A stretch of DNA of 64,000 nt from positions 1 through 64,000 of the forward strand of contig JABMNO010000048.1 of the NCBI GenBank assembly GCA_013204555.1, written 5' to 3'. The notes under the pieces were generated by a model. The model saw only the letters and a list, made by a program, of their open reading frames with translations, was not told the DNA's origin and searched no databases. How positions within the stretch are numbered: position 1 is the first letter of the stretch; every line of letters begins with the position of its first letter. This DNA comes from Chloroflexota bacterium. Its GTDB lineage: Bacteria; Chloroflexota; Dehalococcoidia; Lucifugimonadales; Lucifugimonadaceae. This document shows, piece by piece, positions 53,026-61,094 of the stretch. The translations under genes were made by a program, and so were the position numbers.

Positions 53026-53616
53026 TCAGGGAGCCGGTATACCCATCTCCTTCTGGAAGTCTTGAATCGTTTCAGTGCGACTGCGACCGCCTGATCTCTG
53101 GCGCAGTGCCATGGGAAGGTTCTGGACCTCCGCTTCGATCTTGACGGAGATGAATACCGGGCCTTCTTCTTGCATGATCTGTTCGATGCTCATCACGAAA
53201 TCTTCCAGGTCATCGAAGTGGTGCGTCGACGCGTACCCGGCGCTCTTCGCCATCCCCGCGTAGTCGATGCCTTGCGCGTTCGGCACCGGCTGGCCGCCGG
53301 TTGTTGCATAGCATTCGTTATCCAGCAGGAAGTGGAAGAAGTTCTTCGGCGCCTTGCCAGCAACACTCGCCAGCACGCCGAGGTTCATTAGTAGCGATCC
53401 TTCCGAGTCGAAGATGACCACCTTCTCATCGGGCATTCCAAGCGCAAGTCCGAATGCAGCCGATGTCGTCTGCCCCATCGAACTCTCCAGCCGGAGGTCG
53501 CGATTCTCGTTTGTGCTGACCTCGCCCCAGCGCCTACCGGTCGTCCCCGAGTGTGTGACCAGTGCGTTGCCACGGTGAGGTTGGAACGCCTTTAGAACTT
53601 CCATGCCATCGATCAT
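53026..53616 (-). CDS. Sulfopyruvate/phosphonopyruvate decarboxylase-like, C-terminal (TPP-binding) subunit
   Basis: A 196-residue subunit with a thiamine-diphosphate-binding fold. The DSEGSLLMNLGVLAS segment followed by LLDNECYATTGGQP is the GDG/N-type ThDP-Mg site. It corresponds to the beta subunit (ComE-like) of two-subunit sulfopyruvate decarboxylase or to the C-terminal half of phosphonopyruvate decarboxylase. The partner subunit lies 27 bp upstream with AGGAG before this start. The product would be sulfoacetaldehyde or phosphonoacetaldehyde; other 2-oxoacids are possible. Confidence 0.82.
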   Translation of the reverse strand: MIDGMEVLKAFQPHRGNALVTHSGTTGRRWGEVSTNENRDLRLESSMGQTTSAAFGLALGMPDEKVVIFDSEGSLLMNLGVLASVAGKAPKNFFHFLLDNECYATTGGQPVPNAQGIDYAGMAKSAGYASTHHFDDLEDFVMSIEQIMQEEGPVFISVKIEAEVQNLPMALRQRSGGRSRTETIQDFQKEMGIPAP

Positions 53617-53643
53617 TTCAACTCTCCTGAGTAAATCTGAAAA

Positions 53644-54162
53644 CTACCGGTTGAACCCGTGGTACTCATCGCCAATCAGCACAACCACCGGGCGCTTGGT
53701 AGACCGTGCCTCATCGAACGCCTCCGAAATTCTGTCGCCATCGCTATCGTGCTCAACCAGGTAGTAGTTGATTCCAAATGCGTTGAGAAATGGCTCCGTG
53801 TACTTCGCTACAGAGTCTGGAGTGGCGCCCCGGCGAGTCCATCCCCGGTACCCAACGATCATCACCAGCGGGAACCCGGCGTCGAGCGCCATCCCGCGAA
53901 TAGAATCGCCGGCTTCCATCATTCCCGTGTTCTGAATCAGGCAAACAGGCGTCTTTCCAGCAATATTGAGGCCAAGGGCGGTAGATGGCGCCTCGCCCTC
54001 GCGTGAGATCGGAACAACGTCCATCCACTCTTCGTCGAGCATCAGCTCATACAGGTAGTTGGTCTCGCTGTCGGGAATCGTGATCACATGAGTCACGCCG
54101 TTCTTCTTGAACTCATCAATCAGCGTTTCTGGCCTCAGAATCTCGGCCTGTTGCTGAACCAT
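53644..54162 (-). CDS. Sulfopyruvate/phosphonopyruvate decarboxylase-like, N-terminal subunit
   Basis: A 172-residue subunit with the N-terminal pyrimidine-binding fold (about 10-165): THVITIPDSETNYLYELML, then SREGEAPSTALGLNIAGKTPVCLIQNTGM, and GYRGWTRRG. The conserved glutamate in REGEA is the catalytic residue that contacts the thiamine pyrimidine ring. Matches ComD-like alpha subunits. Split subunits like this are typical of ComDE-type enzymes. No PEP mutase or sulfonate monooxygenase genes are next to it, so the pathway is not fixed by context. Confidence 0.82.
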   Translation of the reverse strand: MVQQQAEILRPETLIDEFKKNGVTHVITIPDSETNYLYELMLDEEWMDVVPISREGEAPSTALGLNIAGKTPVCLIQNTGMMEAGDSIRGMALDAGFPLVMIVGYRGWTRRGATPDSVAKYTEPFLNAFGINYYLVEHDSDGDRISEAFDEARSTKRPVVVLIGDEYHGFNR

Positions 54163-54573
54163 CGCGTCACCGCTCCATGTCTCTTAAGTCGTATCGGTCG
54201 CCGGATGATAGGCGATGTGCGCGAAATTGTCGCATTTGAAACGTGTTTTGCTCTCCGCCTTCCCGGTCTCTCCTGAGTTCGTCTTCTAGGTGCAGGTGGG
54301 GACTCAGGTATTCAGATATACGTGGAAAAGTGTTCCCAACGCGTGCTTGAGTCGTGGTCGAATTACGGCCAGAAGATCTGCCTTGACTTGTTGCCAGCGC
54401 ATCACTCTCCGGATTTCCGATTTCACGCGCACGACGATGACGGCGGGAATGTCAGCGGCCACGGATTCTTGCTGGCATAGCAACCGCTGACACCGCGACG
54501 TCAGGCTTCCTGCAAGAACGGGTAGGATTGTCCCGTTCATTCCACGATCAGCATCTTTGCACCCGGAGCAGTC
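54163..54573. other. Intergenic region before the OYE-family gene
   Basis: About 411 bp between divergent genes. Several short frames overlap, including one of 78 residues on the minus strand at 54304-54540, but none has a clear ribosome-binding site or family match. Promoters for both flanking genes should lie here. Confidence 0.4.
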
Positions 54574-55647
54574 ATGTCAGTAAAGCTATTCGAGCCGATT
54601 CAACTTCGAGACGTTGAAGTTCGCAACAGGATTTTCGTTGCGCCGATGTGCCAGTACTCATCGGTTGATGGTGTGCCGTCAGACTGGCACATGGTCCATC
54701 TGGGCACCCGGGCCGTGGGCGGCGCCGGACTGGTCATGGCTGAGGCGACCGGCGTCGTTCCCGAAGGCAGAATTTCACCCGGCTGTCCGGGTATGTGGGC
54801 CGATAAGCACGTCGATGCGTGGCGTCCAATCGTAGATTTCATCAAGAGTCAGGGCGCAACTGCGTCGATTCAGATTGCTCACGCTGGCCGCAAAGCATCC
54901 CATGCGCCGCCCTGGGAAGGTAGTGGGTTGCTCTCCGAGGATGATCCCGGCGGCTGGAAACCGTTTGGCCCAAGTGACCTGCCATTTGACGAGGACTACG
55001 CGATTCCTCAGGAACTCACCGTCGATGAGATCCACGACCTGACCGACGCCTTTGGCGCGGCGGCGGAGCGATCTCTCGCTGCAGGGTTTGAAGTGATTGA
55101 GCTTCACTTCGCACACGGTTATCTCGCCCATGAGTTTCTCTCACCTATCTCCAACAGGCGCGAGGACGAGTACGGCGGATCACTGGAAAATCGAGCCAGA
55201 TTCGCTCTTGAGACGGCTGAAAAAGTTCGCGAAGCGATACCGGATCACCTGCCGTTGCTGGTGCGGATTTCCGCTTCTGAATACGTAGACGGCGGCTGGG
55301 ACCTGGAGCAGTCGATTCAACTCTGCAAATGGCTCAAGGACATTGGTGTTGACATGATCGACGCCTCATCTGGTGGTAACTCGCCAGCCCAGAAACTTGA
55401 GCCGTATCCGGGTTACCAGGTGCCGTTTGCCGCGGCCATTAGAGAACAGGTTGGAATCGCAACTGGCGCAGTCGGCCTTATCACTGAGGCTCATCAGGCA
55501 GAACAGATCCTGATAGACGGCGAAGCGGATGTGGTGCTGCTGGCCCGTGAATTGCTGCGGAACCCTTACTGGCCGCTAAACGCCGCACATGAACTGGGGC
55601 ACGACATCAAATGGCCGGTGCAGTACGAGAGGGTGAAGTCGGCTTAG
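54574..55647 (+). CDS. NADH:flavin oxidoreductase (OYE family)
   Basis: A 357-residue flavoenzyme of the Old Yellow Enzyme/YqjM group, reducing activated C=C bonds with FMN. Signature pieces are VRNRIFVAPMCQYSS, AGLVMAEATGVVPEGR, SIQIAHAGRKAS (with the histidine for substrate binding), EVIELHFAHGYLAHEFLSPISNRREDEYGGS and a C-terminal phosphate-binding region ATGAVGLITEAHQAEQIL. It is complete. It may act on xenobiotic enones or lipid-derived aldehydes. Confidence 0.95.
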   Translation: MSVKLFEPIQLRDVEVRNRIFVAPMCQYSSVDGVPSDWHMVHLGTRAVGGAGLVMAEATGVVPEGRISPGCPGMWADKHVDAWRPIVDFIKSQGATASIQIAHAGRKASHAPPWEGSGLLSEDDPGGWKPFGPSDLPFDEDYAIPQELTVDEIHDLTDAFGAAAERSLAAGFEVIELHFAHGYLAHEFLSPISNRREDEYGGSLENRARFALETAEKVREAIPDHLPLLVRISASEYVDGGWDLEQSIQLCKWLKDIGVDMIDASSGGNSPAQKLEPYPGYQVPFAAAIREQVGIATGAVGLITEAHQAEQILIDGEADVVLLARELLRNPYWPLNAAHELGHDIKWPVQYERVKSA

Positions 55648-55650
55648 GCG

Positions 55651-56517
55651 CTAATCCCACTTCGGAATGATGTCGGCGGGACCAACGCCGACATCGAGTC
55701 GCTCGATCGAGTTTCGACCGGCGACGGTGACGTACAAAGATTTGCCCCACCAGGCCATGTTTGTGACGCGGGTTCCGCCCATGGCGAAACTGGCGAGTAG
55801 TTCGCCAGTTTCCGGATCGATCACGTCCACTGACCCGTTTAGCCAGCGCGCTACCCACAATCTGCCGTGTTCATCGAACTGCATACCATCGACAGACGAG
55901 TTCGGGAACTCGCGCACAATGCGGTCGTTGGCCAGTGATCCGTCATCAGCGATGTCATAGCAGTGGATCGTGTTCGTGCCAGACGTACCCAGGAACAGAC
56001 GCTTCTGATCTGGGTGTACGGCAAGCCCGTTTGGCACCGGCATGTTGTTTCCTCCGAGGCGGTCGACGCCAGTGGGTCGGTTCTCGGAATCGACGTTGAT
56101 CCGGTAGAAGTTGCCATTTGCCACGGTGTCGTCTTTGCCGGAATCGGAGAAGTAGATGTTTCCCTTGAGGTCCAGGGCAATATCGTTTGGACCAACGTAT
56201 GACTCACCCAGATAGTTATTGGTCAGCACCTCAATTTTTCGTGTACGGAGATCAAATCTGGTGATGCGGTCTCCCATATGGTCCGCGGCGACGATGTGTC
56301 CTCGTCCGTCGTACTTGAGACCGTTCACCTGGCCGCCGGTATGCGTCCACACCTCCACCGTTCCATCCCTTGAGAATCTCCCCAGCGTGCCCAGCTCCAT
56401 GTAGTTCACAAAGTAGAGATCACCGCGATCATCGAATATCGGACCCTCTGCAAACGCGATGTTTGAAACGACAGGGTAGGGGACCAGTGAAACTGGAAGT
56501 GGAGGATAGTCGGCCAT
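55651..56517 (-). CDS. SMP-30/gluconolactonase-like beta-propeller
   Basis: About 288 residues from ATG 56517 (ATG 56532 is an alternative). It is a six-bladed SMP-30/gluconolactonase/LRE-like propeller with FAEGPIFDDRGDLYFVN (E near the metal site), VGPNDIALDLKGNIYFSDSG (N and D ligands) and SVDGMQFDEHGRLWVA as the metal-site elements. It probably opens sugar lactones using calcium or zinc. No signal peptide is apparent. It supports the sugar-acid theme of the window. Confidence 0.87.
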   Translation of the reverse strand: MADYPPLPVSLVPYPVVSNIAFAEGPIFDDRGDLYFVNYMELGTLGRFSRDGTVEVWTHTGGQVNGLKYDGRGHIVAADHMGDRITRFDLRTRKIEVLTNNYLGESYVGPNDIALDLKGNIYFSDSGKDDTVANGNFYRINVDSENRPTGVDRLGGNNMPVPNGLAVHPDQKRLFLGTSGTNTIHCYDIADDGSLANDRIVREFPNSSVDGMQFDEHGRLWVARWLNGSVDVIDPETGELLASFAMGGTRVTNMAWWGKSLYVTVAGRNSIERLDVGVGPADIIPKWD

Positions 56518-56666
56518 ATGCATGCTCTCCAATGAATATTCTGTGTGGCCGAATCATATAGGGGATTGAAACGCCTGGAATTGGGACATCAGGCGGAGAA
56601 CGAAGTACCATGCTGCGATTCCAATCAGATTTATTCCCGAGAAGAACTCAAGGAGAAGGACTCATC

Positions 56667-57419
56667 ATGGCCGAGATTCGACCCAATCGAGTAAAGCGGA
56701 AATTGGCAGCAGGAGAGAGCGCCGTTGCGATCGGAGGGTTGGTTACCGCTGACCTGATTGAACAGTTCGGCCCATCTGACGCTGACGCCGTCTGGATTGA
56801 AGGCGAGCACGGGGCGATCGATTTCCTCGAGATATCAGACCAGACGCGTGCTTGTGACATGTGGGGCAAGACCTCGATCGTACGAGTGAACTCCCACGAT
56901 TACGGCCTGATCTACCGAACCCTCGACCGCGGCGCTCAGGGAATCGTAGCTCCCCACGTGAGCACCAAAGCGCAGGCGGAAGCGATAGTCAGGGCAGCCA
57001 AATTCGCTCCTGTCGGTATGCGCGGGATGTACACCAGCCGCCAGGGAATTGGCGTTCCCAACTACCACGCCGTGGCCAATGACGAGTCGCTTATTGTCGT
57101 TTTGATCGAGGAAATTCAGGCAGTCGAGAATCTCGACGAGATACTTGAGGTCGATAACATCGACTGTTTCTTCGTAGCCCCAAGTGACCTCGCTCAGACG
57201 ATGGGCCACATTGGTGACCTCAACAACCCGAAGGTCAAGTCAACAATTGAGGGTGCGATCAAAAAGATTGCCGACGCAGGCCGCACCCCCGGAGCGCTTG
57301 CCAACGAGGAACAGGTTGAGCTCTACGGCGAGTATGGAGCACGATTCTTCCTCACCAGCATCGACCCGTGGGTTAATCGTGGAATTTCTGACTTCGTCAC
57401 GAAGATGAACCGGGCCTGA
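56667..57419 (+). CDS. HpcH/HpaI-family aldolase
   Basis: About 250 residues, a class II 2-keto-3-deoxy-sugar-acid/HpcH-type aldolase. The family pieces are ADAVWIEGEHGAIDF, SIVRVNSHDYGLIYRTLDRGAQGIVAPHVSTKAQAE, and VGMRGMYTSRQGIG, followed by DCFFVAPSDLAQTMG (metal-binding). ATG 56667 is chosen because AAGGAGAAGG lies just upstream. It makes pyruvate plus an aldehyde from 4-hydroxy-2-oxoacids in characterised homologues. Confidence 0.9.
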   Translation: MAEIRPNRVKRKLAAGESAVAIGGLVTADLIEQFGPSDADAVWIEGEHGAIDFLEISDQTRACDMWGKTSIVRVNSHDYGLIYRTLDRGAQGIVAPHVSTKAQAEAIVRAAKFAPVGMRGMYTSRQGIGVPNYHAVANDESLIVVLIEEIQAVENLDEILEVDNIDCFFVAPSDLAQTMGHIGDLNNPKVKSTIEGAIKKIADAGRTPGALANEEQVELYGEYGARFFLTSIDPWVNRGISDFVTKMNRA

Positions 57420-57428
57420 GATTCGAAG

Positions 57429-57800
57429 TTGATTCATCATCGCCACGTCCTTGGTCAACTGCTGCTTCTGATTGGGACATTGGGCTTCTACGGCATCTAC
57501 TGGTTCTACGTAACCTCGAAGGAGATGCTTGAGCATGAGGATGAGAACATCACGCCAGCGGGCAACTGGACCTTGCTGGCGATACTGCCACTGCTGAACA
57601 TCTACGCCTACTGGAGGTTCTCTCAGAAATTTGGCCAGTTGACTGGAAACAAATACCCGGCGGCAGTAATGACAATCTTGATGCTGGTGCCGCCAACGGG
57701 GATATTTGTTTCACCAATTGGGCTGGCGATCGTTCAGATTGAGCTAAATCGAATCGCCGATCAGGCCCCACAGGCCGAGTCTGGGGCGGAGGCGGCCTAA
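57429..57800 (+). CDS. Small membrane protein of DUF4234 type
   Basis: A 123-residue membrane protein with three hydrophobic segments and the DUF4234 pattern LLLLIGTLGFYGIYWFYVTSKEM, then NIYAYWRFSQKFGQLTG. It starts at TTG 57429, nine bases after the aldolase stop, so it is translated in the same operon. Function is unknown. Its stop overlaps that of the convergent MltR-like gene. Confidence 0.75.
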   Translation: MIHHRHVLGQLLLLIGTLGFYGIYWFYVTSKEMLEHEDENITPAGNWTLLAILPLLNIYAYWRFSQKFGQLTGNKYPAAVMTILMLVPPTGIFVSPIGLAIVQIELNRIADQAPQAESGAEAA

Positions 57801-58357
57801 ATCCGGCCAGCGACGTGTAGTCGTGCGCCCAGTACTCCAGCAGCGGCCAACACAGCGAGCGACCACCAGTAGCGTCGTCCGGTAACGCTGAGCGGCAGCG
57901 CGCGCTCAAGCGCGTCTTGCACACCGGGCCCCGCGCCGGGCACCGACTTATCCGCTGCAATCTGGATGGGGCCGCGCAAACGCTCTACAGCCCCGGCGAC
58001 GTCAGCGGAATCAAAATCCAGATCCGGCATCGGGTTGTGTGCAAACTCGTTGCGTATGCGTCCCAGAGCGCGTAATTCGGCCAACATGCGCTCACCAATC
58101 AACCCCATCTCCCGGGCGGACGTGCATTTGGTCGAATAATCGAGATCAGCAGGATCGCCCAGTTTGTCCCCATCGAGCCTGTTCTTCAGACCGGCTGTGA
58201 TGAGCTTCCCGAGCAGGTTATCCAGCACTGAGCCAGCCAGCACACTCGCCGATCTGGGATCTGAATCCAACAATCCCTTGAGAGATGCGGTGGTTTCGGA
58301 CGAACTAAGCCAGAAGTCGAAGTTCCATGGTCCGGATTCTGGAGAATCTGCGGCCAC
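57797..58357 (-). CDS. MltR/HEPN-like protein with C-terminal membrane helix
   Basis: A 186-residue protein. Residues about 25-115 have the pattern DPRSASVLAGSVLDNLLGKLITAGL, then CTSAREMGLIGERMLAELRALGRIRNEFAHN, typical of the mannitol-repressor-like (MltR) family with an HEPN-like helical core. A C-terminal hydrophobic helix (about 165-180) is attached. No DNA-binding domain is visible, so the family name does not define its function here. It lies convergent with the DUF4234 gene. Confidence 0.7.
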   Translation of the reverse strand: MAADSPESGPWNFDFWLSSSETTASLKGLLDSDPRSASVLAGSVLDNLLGKLITAGLKNRLDGDKLGDPADLDYSTKCTSAREMGLIGERMLAELRALGRIRNEFAHNPMPDLDFDSADVAGAVERLRGPIQIAADKSVPGAGPGVQDALERALPLSVTGRRYWWSLAVLAAAGVLGARLHVAGRI

Positions 58358-58405
58358 GGTCAGTTACCGACAGTTGGAATGACCATGAGAGATTATCTAG
58401 CGCAC

Positions 58406-59104
58406 TCAGGGCGTAGAAGAGTCAGAGCCGTGAATGTAGAGCAACACGGCGTGGACACGGGCGTGTACACCATCCTTCAGGTAAGGCCGAAGATGCCGAT
58501 ATATCTCATTCAGATGGCGGTCTACAGTGCGTGTTGAAATTCCAAGCTCGTTGGCAATTGAGTCGTTGTTGTGTCCCTGAGCGACCAGCGCTATGACTTC
58601 CATCTGCTTCGGGGTTAATCCTGTGAGTGGCGAGTCACTGCGGGGACGAAGTCCGGCCACGACAACGGGGTCAATGACGGTCATACCGGCCGCAGAGCCA
58701 CGAATGGCTCGGGCCAGCGCGTCAACGTCGCCCACAGACTGCTTGAGCAAGAACGACCAGCCAGCACCCTCACCCAGGATAATCTCCCTGACCGAGTTGA
58801 AGTCCTGACGACCGGTCAAAACGACGATTCCAAGGTCTGGGAGAATCTGCCTGGCTTCATGGCCAACCTTGATTCCTTCGGGTTCGGGACCAAGGTAGAG
58901 GTCAAGAAGAGCCACGTCTGGGCTGTGCTTGCGCATAGCTTCAAGGGCAGATGGCCCGTCCGATGCGCTGGCTACAACTTCAATGCCATCCAGGCCTGAC
59001 AGAACACGCGTAAGTAAATCGCGCATTAGCGCTTCGTCTTCGACCACGATCACTCGTGTTGGTCGATCAGCCAAGTCCATCACCTCCGGCGCTGTGTCCT
59101 GCAC
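58406..59104 (-). CDS. NarL/LuxR-type response regulator
   Basis: A 232-residue two-component response regulator. The receiver has the acidic pair E22-D23, the phosphorylation aspartate D68 in ALLDLY, T97 and K121 (LLKQSVGD). The C-terminal LuxR-type helix-turn-helix (LTPKQMEVIALVAQGHNNDSIANELGIS...RTVDRHLNEIYRHL) spans about 164-206. GTG 59104 and ATG 59080 are possible starts. The only upstream partner, five bp away, is a 74-residue phosphotransfer-like protein, with no normal histidine kinase alongside. Confidence 0.92.
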   Translation of the reverse strand: MQDTAPEVMDLADRPTRVIVVEDEALMRDLLTRVLSGLDGIEVVASASDGPSALEAMRKHSPDVALLDLYLGPEPEGIKVGHEARQILPDLGIVVLTGRQDFNSVREIILGEGAGWSFLLKQSVGDVDALARAIRGSAAGMTVIDPVVVAGLRPRSDSPLTGLTPKQMEVIALVAQGHNNDSIANELGISTRTVDRHLNEIYRHLRPYLKDGVHARVHAVLLYIHGSDSSTP

Positions 59105-59109
59105 ACGTT

Positions 59110-59334
59110 CTACTCACTTGCATCATGGATAGCGGTAGCCGCTTTATCCAATTGCCGCAATACGATATCCGCAAGTTCTTTCACTTCATCATCTTCTACC
59201 TTGCGAGATATCAATCTGGCAGACGCAATCGCGGCCGCAAGTACATTTGCCAGATCGTGAGCCAACTTAGGGCTAATGTCCGGCATAGACGGTTCAGAGT
59301 CCTCACTTACTGAGGGATTCGTATCCGTGCTCAC
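59110..59334 (-). CDS. Isolated histidine-phosphotransfer (DHp-like) protein
   Basis: A 74-residue protein. Residues about 20-72 read like the dimerisation/phosphotransfer helices of a histidine kinase: LAHDLANVLAAAIASARLI with H26-D27-x-x-N30 matching the H-box, then a second helix VKELADIVLRQLDKAATAIHDA. No ATP-binding (HATPase) domain follows; the frame stops there. The response-regulator gene begins five bp later. It could relay phosphate from another kinase, or be a truncated kinase remnant. A Spo0B/ChpT-like role is possible but unproven. Confidence 0.68.
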   Translation of the reverse strand: MSTDTNPSVSEDSEPSMPDISPKLAHDLANVLAAAIASARLISRKVEDDEVKELADIVLRQLDKAATAIHDASE

Positions 59335-59445
59335 CCGACGGCCTTCCGCTAAATGGACTCACCTCCGGGCATTCTACAACCCAACAGTAAATCATCCGTT
59401 TATTGGCGGGGGAACGACAGCCACTGCCTGGCTGAACTTAACTAT

Positions 59446-59958
59446 TTACTGCTCTTCGGTAATGGGTTCGACAAATCCAGCATGTTCAAATGCGGTGTCC
59501 AAGACAGCAACGACCGCCCGCAACTCATCTTTGGCGACAAGCTTAACGTCGCAGTTGTTTGTTGTAGCGCAGTCACCCGCGTAGGCCAGTTGTATTCGGC
59601 GCAGTTCAACGCATGAGTATTGGATGGCTTCCCTGAACTGCTGGTTCGGAAGTTGGCGGGTATTTTCCGCCGCACACGGGCCATAAACGAAATCCACCGG
59701 CCGCCACTGTATCGGTTGCTCCGCGCCAAGCATGATATTGACCTTTTGAACCAGCCAGGGTCTGACCCACGCTCCCGGTGGTGGGGCAAATTCTCGGGAC
59801 TTTAGACGCTTGGCTTCCTTGTAATTATCAACTCCACCAATGAATGTAGGCATCATCGCCCCAACAAATATCGCAAGCGAGATCAGACCGATGACGAGTG
59901 CAAATCGCCCGGACGGATTTCGCAACCGCTGGCGCATGTCTTGAGGAAATAGTGTCAT
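59446..59958 (-). CDS. Hypothetical membrane-anchored protein
   Basis: A 170-residue protein with one N-terminal transmembrane helix (about 18-40; FALVIGLISLAIFVGAMMP) after a short positive N-terminus. The rest is likely extracytoplasmic, with four cysteines (GPCAAE, YSCVEL, GDCATTNNC) that could form two disulfides. I recognise no family. The start overlaps the stop of the small gene 59955-60164 by four bases. Confidence 0.6.
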   Translation of the reverse strand: MTLFPQDMRQRLRNPSGRFALVIGLISLAIFVGAMMPTFIGGVDNYKEAKRLKSREFAPPPGAWVRPWLVQKVNIMLGAEQPIQWRPVDFVYGPCAAENTRQLPNQQFREAIQYSCVELRRIQLAYAGDCATTNNCDVKLVAKDELRAVVAVLDTAFEHAGFVEPITEEQ

Positions 59959-60164
59959 TGGTTGAAGGGTACTACGTGCGGAAACACATCTTCGTCTTGT
60001 TGAATGCCTTCACATTGGACTTCCTGTATCCCTAGTAACCAACACCAATCTTCGTCGTAGCGGCATATGCTGCCGTTCGGCACCTTGCCCGCTTGACAAT
60101 CCTCTGCGTTGAGATACGTTTGCGCCGCCAACAAATATCCGACGGCACGAGGCCCGAAGGCCAA
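59955..60164 (-). CDS. Possible small Cys/Trp-rich protein
   Basis: A 69-residue frame whose end overlaps the start of 59446-59958 (ATGA), which suggests it is real and coupled. It contains four cysteines and several aromatic residues in its second half (ICRYDEDWCWLLGIQEVQCEG). The N-terminal part lies in a repeat-like stretch, so the start is uncertain. No family is recognised. Confidence is low. Confidence 0.35.
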   Translation of the reverse strand: MAFGPRAVGYLLAAQTYLNAEDCQAGKVPNGSICRYDEDWCWLLGIQEVQCEGIQQDEDVFPHVVPFNQ

Positions 60165-60225
60165 CCGGCTTCAAGACCCACAGATCTCAAGACCTTCCGG
60201 TCTGAAGGAAAGAAAGGCACACAAC

Positions 60226-60999
60226 ATGTACCCCAGCGACATTCGTCAGAAGATCGCACGAAACGAGCTTCTTCTGGGAACGGCAATGTTTTCCAGAGAA
60301 GATCACGTGGCGGCCGCTATCTACAACGGCACCAAACCTGACTGGGTTTGGATTGATCAGGAGCACAGTCCGTGGGGCACTGAATCGATCGGAATGAGTT
60401 GTGTGATGGCCCGTCAGGCCGGAATCGCAGCTGTGATCCGTGTGCCGTGGAACGACCCCGCCTACATCAAGAAGGCGTACGACGTTGGGGCAACCGGCGT
60501 GATGGTGCCTCAGGTGGATAACCCTGACGAGGTTGCACAGGCGATCCAGTACGCCAAGTACCCACCCATTGGCGAACGGGGCATTGCGCCATTTTTCGCG
60601 AGCATGATGGGCCTGACGCAAGACGATGTGATCAAGCATGCAAATGATGAGACCGTGCTCATCATCCAGATGGAAAGCACCGAAGCGTACGAACATGTGG
60701 ACGAGACGCTAGCGATGGATAACTTCGAGGTCCTACTAGTCGGACCGACTGACCTATCCGCCTCTCTGGGAATCCCCGGACAGATTCACGACGATCGTGT
60801 CGAGCAGATCATGTCTGATGTGGCATCCAAGATGGCTGGCACCGGCAAAGCGCTCGCTACCACGTTCGGAGACCCGGAAGACTGTCGCCGATGGATTGGT
60901 GAGGGCTACCGGATGATGAACGTTTCCAGCGTGCTATCACTCGGTATTCAAGGCACGAACAAGTACTTCGCTGAGTTCCGAGAAGAGTTTGGCAACTAA
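60226..60999 (+). CDS. HpcH/HpaI-family aldolase
   Basis: A 257-residue class II aldolase, paralogue of the gene at 56667-57419. It shows WVWIDQEHSPWGTE (catalytic His region), AVIRVPWNDPAYIKKAYDVGATGVMVPQVDNPDEV and FEVLLVGPTDLSASLGIPG (metal/active-site strand). I chose ATG 60226 because GAAGGAAAGAAAGG lies upstream; an in-frame ATG at 60109 would add a basic N-terminus without homology. Two aldolases of this family suggest breakdown of several 4-hydroxy-2-oxoacids. Confidence 0.9.
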   Translation: MYPSDIRQKIARNELLLGTAMFSREDHVAAAIYNGTKPDWVWIDQEHSPWGTESIGMSCVMARQAGIAAVIRVPWNDPAYIKKAYDVGATGVMVPQVDNPDEVAQAIQYAKYPPIGERGIAPFFASMMGLTQDDVIKHANDETVLIIQMESTEAYEHVDETLAMDNFEVLLVGPTDLSASLGIPGQIHDDRVEQIMSDVASKMAGTGKALATTFGDPEDCRRWIGEGYRMMNVSSVLSLGIQGTNKYFAEFREEFGN

Positions 61000-61094
61000 G
61001 TTCGGATATCGGCAATACATAACGCAAAATAGGCCCCGCTTATGAGGTCTGTTTTTCCGCGGGTTCCAGACCGCCAGGGCAGGTCCGGTAGTTA

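Noticed and set aside
54304-54540. 78-codon minus-strand frame between divergent genes
   Set aside because: Composition is Arg/Val-rich without a family pattern or ribosome-binding site, and a plus-strand frame overlaps it.
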